Below are positions 1 through 8,146 of a stretch of DNA of 64,000 nt, piece after piece. Location: positions 1 through 64,000 of the forward strand of contig JAETPU010000010.1 of the NCBI GenBank assembly GCA_021771035.1, read 5' to 3'. This stretch comes from Marvinbryantia formatexigens (GTDB lineage Bacteria > Bacillota > Clostridia > Oscillospirales > Ruminococcaceae). The position numbers were made by a program, and so were the translations under genes. Positions within the stretch are counted from its first letter, which is position 1; each line of letters opens with the position of its first letter. The notes beneath the pieces are model-generated. The model did no database searches and was not told the DNA's origin. It saw nothing but the letters and a program-made list of their open reading frames with translations.

Positions 1-843
1 GCCGGCATGGCGGGCAGCTTCGGCGCGGCCAAGGCCGCCGGGGACCGCATTTTTGCCCTGCTGGACGCGGAGGAGGAGCTGCCGGACGCAGAACACGGCA
101 TCATTCCCAAAGACCGCTCCGGCAGCGTGACGCTCCAAAATGTTCAGTTTGGGTATACGCCTGACCGAATGCTGATGAACGGTGTAAATCTGATAGTCAA
201 GCCCGGCCAGAAGGTGGCGATCGTGGGGCCGACCGGCGCGGGAAAAACCACCCTGATCAACCTGCTCATGCGCTTTTATGAGATCAACGGCGGCGCTATC
301 ATGGTGGACGGCGTCAATATACAGGATATGCCCAGAGAAGAGCTGCGGGACCGCTTCGGCATGGTGCTTCAGGACACCTGGCTTTTCGAGGGGACGATTG
401 CCGACAACCTGGGATACGCACAGGAACAGATGGACAGAGACAAAATCATTGCCGCGGCAAAATCGGCCTGTGCGCATAATTTTATCAAAACGCTGCCCGG
501 CGGATATGATATGGTGCTTTCTAAAGGAGCAGAAAACATTTCTCAGGGAGAGCGCCAGCTGCTCACCATTGCCCGTGCCATCGCTTCCGACCCGGAAATC
601 ATGATCCTGGATGAGGCGACGAGCAATGTGGACGCCCATACAGAGGTTTTGATCCAGCGCGCCATGGCGCAGCTGATGAAAGGACGCACCAGCTTTGTCA
701 TCGCCCACAGGCTTTCCACCATCCGCGACGCCGATATGATTTTGTATATGGAGGATGGTGGGATCAGGGAAGTTGGAAATCACGATGAACTGATGGCAAG
801 GGACGGGAAATATGCCGCCCTTTATAACAGTCAATTTGCATAA
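1..843 (+). CDS. ABC exporter ATP-binding/permease subunit, C-terminal part
   Basis: The reading frame is open from the first base, so this is the 3' end of a gene whose membrane domain lies outside the window. The visible part is a complete nucleotide-binding domain. Counting from the Met at base 7, it has Walker A GPTGAGKTT (about 74-82), Q-loop LQD (121-123), signature ISQGE (178-182), Walker B IMILDE with the catalytic Glu (198-203) and the switch His in AHRLS (about 234). The noncanonical signature (ISQGE rather than LSGGQ) and intact Glu are typical of one half of heterodimeric BmrCD/TmrAB-like exporters. The partner gene would be expected upstream. Substrate cannot be told. A terminator follows at about 904. 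Confidence 0.93.
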   Translation, partial: AGMAGSFGAAKAAGDRIFALLDAEEELPDAEHGIIPKDRSGSVTLQNVQFGYTPDRMLMNGVNLIVKPGQKVAIVGPTGAGKTTLINLLMRFYEINGGAIMVDGVNIQDMPREELRDRFGMVLQDTWLFEGTIADNLGYAQEQMDRDKIIAAAKSACAHNFIKTLPGGYDMVLSKGAENISQGERQLLTIARAIASDPEIMILDEATSNVDAHTEVLIQRAMAQLMKGRTSFVIAHRLSTIRDADMILYMEDGGIREVGNHDELMARDGKYAALYNSQFA

Positions 844-903
844 TCATGATTTTCATAAAACAACCGTCAAATTTACGTTTAAACAATATATAGAATCAAC
901 TTT

Positions 904-939
904 CCCGTGGGTGGCCGATTCACCTGCGGGAATTTTTTA
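904..939 (+). terminator. Rho-independent terminator after the ABC exporter gene
   Basis: Arms CCCGTGGGTG and CACCTGCGGG pair over ten positions, with two G-T wobbles, and are followed by AATTTTTTAA. It lies 60 bases after the ABC stop codon. Nothing else was recognised between 844 and the tRNA terminator. Confidence 0.75.
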
Positions 940-1181
940 ATTTATTTTCCGAGCAGCATTGGATTCAAAAAGCACGATATTCATTTGCCCATTTACAGCC
1001 CCATACGCCAAAAGGAAAAGCCATGGATCCTTATGGTTGTGCATTTTCCGAGCACAGACACAAAAATAGCCCTCCAAAATAGAGAGCTGTTTTTATTGCA
1101 AAGCTTGCGGTTTGCGCTTTGATTTGGGTTTACGCTACAAAAAAGACGTCGCTGCCAACGCATGCATCTTTATTGATTATA

Positions 1182-1218
1182 AAAGAAAAGAGTCCGAACG
1201 CGAATTGCGTCCAGACTC
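1182..1218 (-). terminator. Terminator of tRNA-Arg
   Basis: Read on the minus strand, GAGTC and GACTC enclose a second pair ACGC/GCGT, and the hairpin is followed by TTTTCTTTT. It begins four bases after the encoded CCA end of the tRNA. Confidence 0.75.
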
Positions 1219-1222
1219 AGTC

Positions 1223-1299
1223 TGGCGCGTCTAGCGCGATTCGAACGCGCGGCCTTTCGCTTAGGAGGCGAACGCTCTATCCTGCTGAGCTATAGACGC
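1223..1299 (-). tRNA. tRNA-Arg (anticodon CCU)
   Basis: The acceptor stem GCGTCTA pairs with TAGACGC, followed by discriminator G and an encoded CCA. The D-arm contains AGCTCAGCAGGATAGAGC. The anticodon stem TTCGC/GCGAA closes the loop CTCCTAA, giving anticodon CCU, which reads AGG. The T-arm carries GTTCGAATC. The 77-nt length is standard. It stands alone with its own promoter and terminator, so it is not part of a tRNA cluster. AGG is usually a minor Arg codon in GC-rich Clostridia. Confidence 0.96.
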
Positions 1300-1336
1300 A
1301 AATTTAAAGCCTGAGTGTATATCCGGCCTGCAAATT

Positions 1337-1365
1337 AGTCTACAATAGTTTGAGAAGTTTGTCAA
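1337..1365 (-). promoter_or_regulatory. Promoter of tRNA-Arg
   Basis: On the minus strand: -35 TTGACA, 17-bp spacer, -10 TAGACT. The -10 lies about 38 bp before the mature 5' end. Confidence 0.75.
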
Positions 1366-1447
1366 CCAAACGCCCCAAAACATTGCCGGGAACACCGTGA
1401 AACCTTTGGAAAAACCCTTTGTTTCCCTTCCTTTCCTTGGGAAAACA

Positions 1448-1456
1448 TGGTATAGT
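1448..1456 (+). promoter_or_regulatory. Extended -10 element before the Nudix gene
   Basis: TGG followed by TATAGT fits an extended -10. No good -35 is present 17 bp upstream. It lies about 90 bases before the TTG start of the Nudix gene. Confidence 0.45.
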
Positions 1457-1545
1457 AATTTTATAGAAAACGACCAAAAAGTATTTGTTATTTTCACTAG
1501 AACCGGCATCATAAGTAAGGAGTGTGAAGCAAGGAGGGAACCATC

Positions 1546-1974
1546 TTGCTCAAACGGGAAAAATCCTGCGGGGCTCTGGTGCTCTGTAGGCAGGGGGAAC
1601 AGGTCTCCCTGTTGGTTCTGCGGCATCGCTATGGCGGCACCTGGTCCTTTCCCAAAGGACATATGGAAGGGCGGGAGACGGAGGTGCAGACCGCCCTTCG
1701 GGAGGTTCGGGAAGAAACCGGGCTGTCCATCCGCCTGCTCCCGGGGTTTCGGGAGAGCGTAATCTATTATCCCAAGCCCAATGTGAAAAAACAGGTGGTG
1801 TATTTTTTAGGAGTTGCCCGCTGCGGCGCCCCGGTACAGTGCCAGGAGGAGGAGATCAGCGAAATCAAATGGGTCGATCTCTCCCAGGCCCAGGAGGTTG
1901 TAACTTTCCGCAACGATAAGCGTTTGATTGTCCGCGCCAAACGGTACCTCACCACTCAACGCTTGGCGGAATAA
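1546..1974 (+). CDS. Nudix hydrolase, probable diadenosine-polyphosphate type
   Basis: A 142-residue single-domain Nudix protein. The Nudix box GX5EX7REUXEEXGU is complete at about residues 38-60 (G38, E44, then REVREETGL). It should hydrolyse a nucleoside diphosphate linked to another moiety with Mg2+. The FPKGHMEG core, followed by a YYP segment and a YFLG strand, resembles bis(5'-nucleosyl)-tetraphosphatases, but substrate assignment is an inference. The start is TTG at 1546, preceded by AAGGAGGGA at 1531-1539 with ideal spacing. An ATG-only search would miss it. It is monocistronic: the next gene has its own promoter, which lies beyond this gene's stop codon. Confidence 0.9.
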   Translation: MLKREKSCGALVLCRQGEQVSLLVLRHRYGGTWSFPKGHMEGRETEVQTALREVREETGLSIRLLPGFRESVIYYPKPNVKKQVVYFLGVARCGAPVQCQEEEISEIKWVDLSQAQEVVTFRNDKRLIVRAKRYLTTQRLAE

Positions 1975-2095
1975 TCCCCGGGCGGATGGGAAAGGGAAAA
2001 TCGCCGCAGCCCGGTTGTTTCAGGCGGCGGCGTCCAATCAGGGGTCGCCTCAGGGCGAATTCAAAGATTTTCCCTGCTTCCCCTGTGGGAATCCA

Positions 2096-2124
2096 TTGAA
2101 ATTGGGATCTTTATTTGCTATACT
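2096..2124 (+). promoter_or_regulatory. Promoter of the potassium transporter gene
   Basis: -35 TTGAAA, 17-bp spacer, -10 TATACT. It lies downstream of an in-frame extension of the transporter ORF that reaches back to 1928. This supports the later translational start at 2189. Confidence 0.75.
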
Positions 2125-2188
2125 GCTACTTGTCTTCCCAAGAGATATAGTCCCGGAAAACGGGCGAAGCAGAAAGGCGGCATCGGCA

Positions 2189-3562
2189 TTGAAGCTGAAT
2201 CTTCAGACAAAGCGGGCAATTACAGCCTATCCGGTTAGGGTAATCTGTATCAGTTTCGCATTTGTCATTCTGGTAGGTACTCTTCTTCTCACATTACCCA
2301 TCAGTTCCAGAAACGGTCTTTTTACCCCTATCGATAACGCATTCTTTACGGCTACCAGCGCCACCTGCGTGACAGGGCTGGTTGTCTATGATACCTTTGC
2401 CCACTGGAGCACTTTCGGGCAGGTTGTCATTCTTCTATTGATTCAAATCGGCGGGTTGGGGCTAGTCACCTTCACCTCCTTTTTTAATGTCCTGATTCGA
2501 AAGAAAATCGGCCTGCGCAGTATGCAGCTGGCCCAGGAATCCATTAACTCGACCAGCATTATCGATATCCAGCGCATCGTCAAGCGGGTGGTTATCGCCT
2601 CCTTTATGATTGAGTTTGCGGGCGCGCTGGTGCTCAGCGGGGTATTTATCCCCAAATATGGGCTGGACGGCATTTTCATCTCCATCTTTCTGGCGGTTTC
2701 CGCCTTCTGTAATGCGGGCTTCGACATTCTGGGCCGGGAGGGGCCCTATGTGTCCCTGTGCCACTATAATTCCAACGCCGTGGTCATGATTACCATCGCT
2801 CTGCTTATCATCATCGGGGGCCTGGGCTTTGCCGTATGGAATGATCTGTATGATTTCCGCCGCACCAAAAAGCTGCAGCTGCACACCAAGGTGGTCTTAG
2901 GCGCCACCGCGGGGCTTATTATCATCGGAATGGTGGCTTTTTTGGCACTGGAATGGAAAAACCCCATGACTTTGTATGGGATGAGCACGAAGGATAAGTT
3001 CCTGGCCGGGTTCTTCCAATCGGTTTCCACCCGTACTGCCGGCTTTAACTCGGTGAACCTCAATAACCTCAACGATCTCACAAAGCTGGTGTTTATCTTC
3101 CTGATGTTCATCGGAGCGGCGCCCGGATCCACCGGAGGCGGCGTCAAGGTGACAACCGTAGCCGTCCTGATTATGACGGTCATCTCCGTGGTGCGCGGCC
3201 GCCAGAGCACTGTAGTGCTGGGAAAACGGGTTCCCAAGCAGACAGTCTACAAGGCGCTGTCCGTGGTCTTTTTAGGCACGGTAACCGTATGTATCGCCGC
3301 GGGCGCCACCTATTTCATCATGGGGCCCAAGGTCATTCACGACGGCATCGACGCCCTGTTTGAGGCCTGCTCCGCCTTTGCCACAGTTGGACTCTCTGTT
3401 GGCGTTACCGCCCGCATTACGCTGATTCCCAAGTTGATTTTAAGCCTGACGATGTTTATCGGCCGGGTAGGGCCGGTCTCCTTGATGTTCGCCTTGGCTA
3501 TGAGCAACAACAGCCGTACCCGCAAACAGGTAGTGCCCGAGGGCAAAATCATGGTGGGATAG
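2189..3562 (+). CDS. TrkH/KtrB-family potassium uptake membrane subunit
   Basis: About 457 residues with eight to ten hydrophobic segments and the four pore loops of the family, each ending in the selectivity-filter glycine: SATCVTGL, SAFCNAGF, STRTAGF and SAFATVGL. It should form the ion-conducting subunit of a K+ (or Na+-coupled K+) uptake system in the plasma membrane. The start is TTG at 2189, preceded by AGAAAGGCGG. The frame is open back to 1928, but that part overlaps the Nudix gene and lies upstream of the promoter at 2096. No TrkA/KtrA regulatory subunit is adjacent, so the cytosolic gating ring must be encoded elsewhere. Length matches KtrB better than the longer TrkH of enterobacteria. 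Confidence 0.9.
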   Translation: MKLNLQTKRAITAYPVRVICISFAFVILVGTLLLTLPISSRNGLFTPIDNAFFTATSATCVTGLVVYDTFAHWSTFGQVVILLLIQIGGLGLVTFTSFFNVLIRKKIGLRSMQLAQESINSTSIIDIQRIVKRVVIASFMIEFAGALVLSGVFIPKYGLDGIFISIFLAVSAFCNAGFDILGREGPYVSLCHYNSNAVVMITIALLIIIGGLGFAVWNDLYDFRRTKKLQLHTKVVLGATAGLIIIGMVAFLALEWKNPMTLYGMSTKDKFLAGFFQSVSTRTAGFNSVNLNNLNDLTKLVFIFLMFIGAAPGSTGGGVKVTTVAVLIMTVISVVRGRQSTVVLGKRVPKQTVYKALSVVFLGTVTVCIAAGATYFIMGPKVIHDGIDALFEACSAFATVGLSVGVTARITLIPKLILSLTMFIGRVGPVSLMFALAMSNNSRTRKQVVPEGKIMVG

Positions 3563-3587
3563 TCCCGCCAGGCAAAAAGAAACTCTG

Positions 3588-3630
3588 CAGCCGGATTCCA
3601 AACTACTAGGAATCCGGCTGTATTTATGCT
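3588..3630 (+). terminator. Terminator after the potassium transporter gene
   Basis: Perfect arms CAGCCGGATTCC and GGAATCCGGCTG enclose a nine-base loop and are followed by the T-rich TATTTATG. Confidence 0.65.
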
Positions 3631-3635
3631 ACAAT
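3627..3635 (+). promoter_or_regulatory. Extended -10 and remnant of the dispersed repeat family
   Basis: TTTATGCTACAAT followed by GTTCACG matches the left end of the roughly 118-bp repeats found near 26.6, 26.8, 27.8 and 63.6 kb. The rest of the repeat is missing here. It could serve as the promoter of the carboxypeptidase gene 190 bases downstream. Confidence 0.45.
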
Positions 3636-3827
3636 GTTCACGTAACTGTAACCAGATGATTTGGGGTGTTTAGGCCTATTCCACGGCGTCCACGCTAGGA
3701 AATCCGGCCCGCCATCAAAGTCATCTCTCTCCTTCATAATAGGAACGCCCCGGAGGGCAGGCTTCATCACAGGGCCTCCGGCTAAAAAACAGGAGTTGCT
3801 TTTCCCAAAGATACAAGGAGGAGTTCT

Positions 3828-4757
3828 ATGCCGAATCGTGCATCTCAGCGTAAAAAACAGCAGGCTATCTACCGCCGCCGCAGAATCGTGGTTTTTGGCG
3901 GCGGGTTTCTTGCGTTAATTCTGATTATCACTCTGGCGGTTGCAGCCTGGAAATGGATCTCCAAGCCCATTGGGGAATCCGGCAGTTCCCAGGAGAACTC
4001 TCAGAGCAGCTCCCAGGAAACACTGTCCGGGGAGAGTTCCTCTGCGGATAGTTCTTCAGAGGACACATCCTCCGATTCCTCATCTGAGCAAGAGCCCTCC
4101 TCCCAGGAGGAGCCCTCCAGCTCCGAACCCAGCTCCAGCAAAACCCAGAGCACCTCTCCCAGCCAGGCAAACGCCCAGTCCTCTGACTGGAAGCTAATCT
4201 TAGTCAACGCCAAGAATCCGCTCCCGGAGAGCTTCAAAGTGGATTTGGTGACAATCTCCGGGCAATATAAGTTTGATTCCCGCGCCGCCGACGCCCTGCG
4301 CCAGATGCTGGCGGACGCAAAGGCCGCGGGACAGCCCATGGTGCTGCGCTCCACCTACCGGACCCGTGCCCGCTCTGAGGAACTATACAACAACAAGGTT
4401 CAGGAGTATATAAACAGCGGCTATTCCAAAGAAAACGCCAAGGTCGAGGCCGCCAAGTGGATTGCCCCTCCCGGAACCAGCGAGCATCACACCGGCCTGG
4501 CCGTGGACTTGGTCAGTGAAGAATACAATGCGGACAACTGGGATCTGCTGCACGAATTCGAGAATTACAAGGGTTTTACCTGGCTCAAGGAAAACTGTAC
4601 AAAGTACGGCTTTATCCTGCGGTATCCCAAGGATAAGCAGAATGTGACAAATATCACCTATGAGCCGTGGCATTATCGGTATGTAGGCAAAGAGGCCGCC
4701 GAATATATCACAAGCCACGGCCTGTGCCTGGAGGAATACCTGGAGCAGATTTCCTAG
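3828..4757 (+). CDS. Membrane-anchored D-alanyl-D-alanine carboxypeptidase, peptidase M15B (VanY/LdcB type)
   Basis: 309 residues: a basic N-terminus, one transmembrane helix (about 21-41), a Ser/Glu-rich extracytoplasmic linker (50-118) and an M15B catalytic domain (about 125-305). The zinc motif SxHxxGxAxD is SEHHTGLAVD (H220, D227), the third ligand is H282 in EPWHYRYVG, and RSTYRT at 174-179 is the usual substrate-binding strand. It should trim D-Ala or D-amino acids from peptidoglycan stem peptides outside the cell. The ATG at 3828 is preceded by AAGGAGGAG. No vancomycin-resistance genes are nearby, so a housekeeping wall role is more likely than VanY resistance. Confidence 0.9.
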   Translation: MPNRASQRKKQQAIYRRRRIVVFGGGFLALILIITLAVAAWKWISKPIGESGSSQENSQSSSQETLSGESSSADSSSEDTSSDSSSEQEPSSQEEPSSSEPSSSKTQSTSPSQANAQSSDWKLILVNAKNPLPESFKVDLVTISGQYKFDSRAADALRQMLADAKAAGQPMVLRSTYRTRARSEELYNNKVQEYINSGYSKENAKVEAAKWIAPPGTSEHHTGLAVDLVSEEYNADNWDLLHEFENYKGFTWLKENCTKYGFILRYPKDKQNVTNITYEPWHYRYVGKEAAEYITSHGLCLEEYLEQIS

Positions 4758-5131
4758 GGCGGCACCGGCGGGCCGATCCGCTCCGGCTGAAATGGCCCCT
4801 CCGCCGTCTTGGCCCGGCGATGCCCGCTCCGCCGTCAGGGGGAACTTCGGGCTCTTTTCGGGGAATCGGCCCCTGTTGCAGACATAGGAGGGCAGTGCCG
4901 GGCACAAGAATCCTCCGCCGTGTTTCTGCGGGAGGCCAACCCGCCCGGTTCGGGCGAGTCTGTGCCTGATGTTAGAGGGAGTGCCGCGCGGGAGGCCCCA
5001 CTGTCCGGCGTATTTTAGGCACCCTCTGCCTGGGGGAGCCAGTGAACACCGCAGGACACCATACAGGGAGCAAAAACTGGGAATGCAGGGGAGCCCCCTG
5101 CATTCTTTCGATCGGGGGAGGGACAGCTGTC
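4758..5131 (+). other. Gene-free interval
   Basis: GC-rich stretch between the carboxypeptidase and the next gene. No convincing ORF, terminator or promoter was recognised. Frames that run through it lack a ribosome-binding site and family resemblance. Confidence 0.5.
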
Positions 5132-5632
5132 ATGGCGCGAAAAATCTGGTTTTGGCTGCGGCAGGCCCTGCTGGGGCTTTTATGCGCCGCGGCAGTTTTC
5201 ACCGGCGGCGCTTATCTGGCTCAAAAATGCTCCCAGCAGATACTGGAACTCCCCCTAGTCCAGCGCCTGCTCACTCCCCGGGAGGAGATGGATTCCCTGC
5301 AGCGCGCCCTCACAGACAAAAACACCTATACCCTGCTTCGGAAATACCTGGTTGCCCTTCTGGACGCCACCATTCAGTTTGAAGAGCTTCCCAGCTATCA
5401 GGTTCAAATCCCCCTGGCGCTCATTCAGGTTGTTCCCAACGATACCCAGGTACAGGGGTTTGACATCCAGGGAAAAACCATCCGGATGGACTGCGTAAGC
5501 GCCGACTATCCCAGCCAAAAATTCCTGCGGGCGCTTCAGGGGGAGGACGCTATCCGCACGGCGCGCCTGGAGAGGATTTCCCAGAGGGAGGACGGCTCCT
5601 GGAATTTCACGGTATCTGTCACCGCCGGCTGA
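5132..5632 (+). CDS. Small single-pass membrane protein with PilN-like C-terminal domain
   Basis: 166 residues from the ATG at 5132, which is preceded by GGGGGAGGG. The frame extends back to 5042 without a ribosome-binding site there. A hydrophobic segment lies at about 13-30, then a helical stretch rich in charged residues, then an alternating strand/helix C-terminus (VQGFDIQGKTIRMD ... WNFTVSV) that resembles the PilN/GspL-type fold. The similarity is my reading of pattern, not of a catalytic motif. No type IV pilus genes are adjacent, so an envelope role is all that can be proposed. It sits alone between the carboxypeptidase gene and lepA. Confidence 0.6.
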   Translation: MARKIWFWLRQALLGLLCAAAVFTGGAYLAQKCSQQILELPLVQRLLTPREEMDSLQRALTDKNTYTLLRKYLVALLDATIQFEELPSYQVQIPLALIQVVPNDTQVQGFDIQGKTIRMDCVSADYPSQKFLRALQGEDAIRTARLERISQREDGSWNFTVSVTAG

Positions 5633-5650
5633 CAACCGGGCCGGACTATC

Positions 5651-5679
5651 TTTTCAAGGGAGAAAAACCCTGCTATAAT
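5651..5679 (+). promoter_or_regulatory. Promoter of lepA
   Basis: -35 TTTTCA, 17-bp spacer, -10 TATAAT. It leaves a leader of about 300 bases before lepA in which no gene or riboswitch was recognised. Confidence 0.6.
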
Positions 5680-5987
5680 AATCACACGAAGGCTGCTGCA
5701 ATCCGTGCCGCCGGCGATGATTTGAAAGACTTGCTCCAAGCTTAACCGCTGGGCCGGCGGCCTTGAACCAAACTGCAAACTGTCGTGTCCGCCTTGCATT
5801 TGTCTCATAAGAGCCGTACGCTGGCAATGGGAAAACTGTTGAGCGCAGAATTGCGATTCGTTTTCAAACTGTAAGGCAGCATGGAATCAGCCGGTGAGGA
5901 AAGCCAGGCTTTCTTTCTCTTAAAAACAGAACAGGATTTCCCGGAGGATGCAAAACGCTGACCGGGAATAGGAAAGGAAAGGCATCT

Positions 5988-7793
5988 ATGTCGGAATACC
6001 GCAAAAATATTCGAAATTTTTGCATCATTGCCCATATTGACCATGGAAAATCCACCCTGGCCGACCGGATTCTGGAGAAAACCCAGACCGTGGCCCAACG
6101 GGATATGGAGGAACAGCTCCTGGACAATATGGATATTGAGCGGGAGCGGGGCATTACCATCAAGGCCCGCGCCGTAAACCTGGATTATCAGGCCAGAAAC
6201 GGGGAAATCTACCACTTCAACCTCATCGACACCCCCGGGCACGTGGACTTTAACTATGAGGTTTCCCGATCCCTGGCTGCCTGTGAGGGCGCCATCCTGG
6301 TGGTGGACGCCTCCCAGGGAATCGAGGCCCAAACCCTGGCCAACACCTATCTGGCCATCGAGCACGATCTGGAGGTTGTGCCGGTGGTCAATAAAATTGA
6401 TCTGCCTTCCGCGGATCCCCAGCGGGTGTGCCATGAAATTGAGGACATTATCGGAATTCCCGCCATGGACGCCCCCAGGGTTTCCGCTAAGAGCGGCGAG
6501 AACATCGAGGAGGTCCTGGAGCGTATTGTCACTGATATCCCCGCACCCAAGGGGGATGAGAACGCGCCCCTGAAGGCCCTGATCTTCGACTCCTACTATG
6601 ACTCCTACCGAGGCGTGGTAGCCTATGTCCGATTGATGGACGGCAAGGTGAGGGCAGGCACCCGGATCCAAATGATGTCCACCGGCGCTCAGTTCACCGT
6701 GGTGGAGGTGGGCTTTATGGGCCCCACCAGCCTGATTCCCACCGCACAGCTTGAGGCGGGGCAGGTGGGCTATATCACCGCCAGCATCAAGACGGTGCAG
6801 GACACCACTGTGGGCGACACGGTCACCGACGCCGCAAACCCCGCGGCGGAGCCCCTGCCCGGCTACCGCAGGGCCACCCCCATGGTGTTCTGCGGCATCT
6901 ATCCGGCGGACGGCGCCAAGTACCCGGATTTGCGGGACGCTCTGGAAAAGCTTCAGCTCAACGACGCTTCCCTCTCCTTTGAGCCCGAGACCTCCGTGGC
7001 CCTGGGCTTCGGCTTCCGGTGCGGGTTTTTGGGGCTTTTGCACATGGAGATTATCCAGGAGCGCCTGGAGCGGGAGTTTAACCTGGATTTGGTTACCACC
7101 GCCCCCAGCGTGGTGTATAAAATCCAGCTCTCCAGCGGGGAGACCGTCATGATCGACAACCCCACCAACTACCCGGATCCCGCTACCATCCTCAGCGCCC
7201 AGGAGCCCTTCGTGCGCGCCAACATCATGACGCCCACCGCCTACATCGGCAATATCATGGAGCTGTGCCAGGAGCGCCGCGGCGTCTATCTGGACACCAA
7301 GTACCTGGACACCGACCGGGTGGAGCTGCACTATGAGCTTCCCCTCAACGAGATTGTCTACGACTTTTTCGACGCCTTGAAGAGCCGCACCAAGGGCTAT
7401 GCGTCCTTTGACTATGAATTCATCGGCTACCGGGATTCCCAGCTGGTCAAGTTGGATATCCTGCTCAACGGCGACGTCATCGACGCCTTGTCCTTCATCG
7501 TCTTTGCGGACCGGGCCTATCCCCGCGCCCGCAAGATGGCGGAAAAGCTCAAGGAAAACATCCCCCGCCAGATGTTTGAGGTGCCCATCCAAGCGGCGGT
7601 TGGCGGCAAGATTATTGCCCGGGAAACTGTCAAGGCCCTGCGCAAGGATGTGCTGGCCAAGTGCTACGGCGGCGACATCACCCGGAAAAAGAAGCTGCTG
7701 GAAAAACAGAAAGAGGGCAAAAAGCGGATGCGCCAGCTGGGAACCGTAGAGGTCCCCCAGGAGGCCTTTATGGCGGTGCTCAAGCTGGACTGA
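5988..7793 (+). CDS. lepA: Elongation factor 4 (back-translocating GTPase)
   Basis: 601 residues, the standard LepA length. The N-terminus [20 protein letters not shown] carries the P-loop, followed by the switch motif DTPGHVDF and the guanine-specificity NKIDLP. The EF-G-like domains II, III and V and the LepA-specific C-terminal domain (basic, with [19 protein letters not shown]) follow. It binds the ribosome and moves or remodels stalled translocation complexes using GTP. GGAAAGGAAAGG precedes the ATG. In many Clostridia lepA is followed by hemW, as here. Confidence 0.98.
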   Translation: MSEYRKNIRNFCIIAHIDHGKSTLADRILEKTQTVAQRDMEEQLLDNMDIERERGITIKARAVNLDYQARNGEIYHFNLIDTPGHVDFNYEVSRSLAACEGAILVVDASQGIEAQTLANTYLAIEHDLEVVPVVNKIDLPSADPQRVCHEIEDIIGIPAMDAPRVSAKSGENIEEVLERIVTDIPAPKGDENAPLKALIFDSYYDSYRGVVAYVRLMDGKVRAGTRIQMMSTGAQFTVVEVGFMGPTSLIPTAQLEAGQVGYITASIKTVQDTTVGDTVTDAANPAAEPLPGYRRATPMVFCGIYPADGAKYPDLRDALEKLQLNDASLSFEPETSVALGFGFRCGFLGLLHMEIIQERLEREFNLDLVTTAPSVVYKIQLSSGETVMIDNPTNYPDPATILSAQEPFVRANIMTPTAYIGNIMELCQERRGVYLDTKYLDTDRVELHYELPLNEIVYDFFDALKSRTKGYASFDYEFIGYRDSQLVKLDILLNGDVIDALSFIVFADRAYPRARKMAEKLKENIPRQMFEVPIQAAVGGKIIARETVKALRKDVLAKCYGGDITRKKKLLEKQKEGKKRMRQLGTVEVPQEAFMAVLKLD

Positions 7794-8099
7794 TTTACTC
7801 CCACAGACAGCATCGGCCTTCGGGGCCGGGCAAATCCACGGGCATCGAAAGGGCGGCTCCTTTGGCCTGCCGAGGATCCGCGCGTGCAGGTTCCAGCGTC
7901 CCACGCGAAAATATCGCCTATCTTTAAAATCGCATGAAAAAGGCCTCCTTGCCGCCCCGTAAAGGCAAAAGGACCTGAAACCCTCTGTTTTTTGCGGGGC
8001 ACGGCGGGGGATCCCCAGGCATAACAGACCGAAATCCTTGTACGACAGGCCTCGGGCCGGCTTTCCATACAGCCCTATATCCTAAAAAATTGCCAAAGA
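7794..8099 (+). other. Gene-free spacer between lepA and hemW
   Basis: No ORF with a ribosome-binding site, and nothing recognisable, until the hairpin immediately upstream of hemW. Confidence 0.5.
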
Positions 8100-8131
8100 G
8101 GCCTGTCCCGCAGAACGGGGCAGGCCCTTTT
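8100..8131 (+). terminator. Terminator-like hairpin directly before hemW
   Basis: GGCCTGTCCCG pairs with CGGGGCAGGCC around the loop CAGAA and is followed by CTTTT. The T-run ends where the hemW Shine-Dalgarno AGGAGG begins (8132). It may end lepA transcription or act as an attenuator for hemW. No alternative antiterminator was found by eye. Confidence 0.6.
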
Positions 8132-8146
8132 AGGAGGAATATTATC

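Noticed and set aside
3828..4757. Vancomycin-resistance vanY
   Set aside because: The protein is an M15B carboxypeptidase, but vanH, vanA/vanB ligase, vanX and a VanRS pair are absent, so a resistance label is not supported.
5805..7904. 699-codon minus-strand frame over lepA
   Set aside because: Shadow of lepA. The composition (His/Gly/Gln-rich) is that of reverse-complement codons and there is no start signal.
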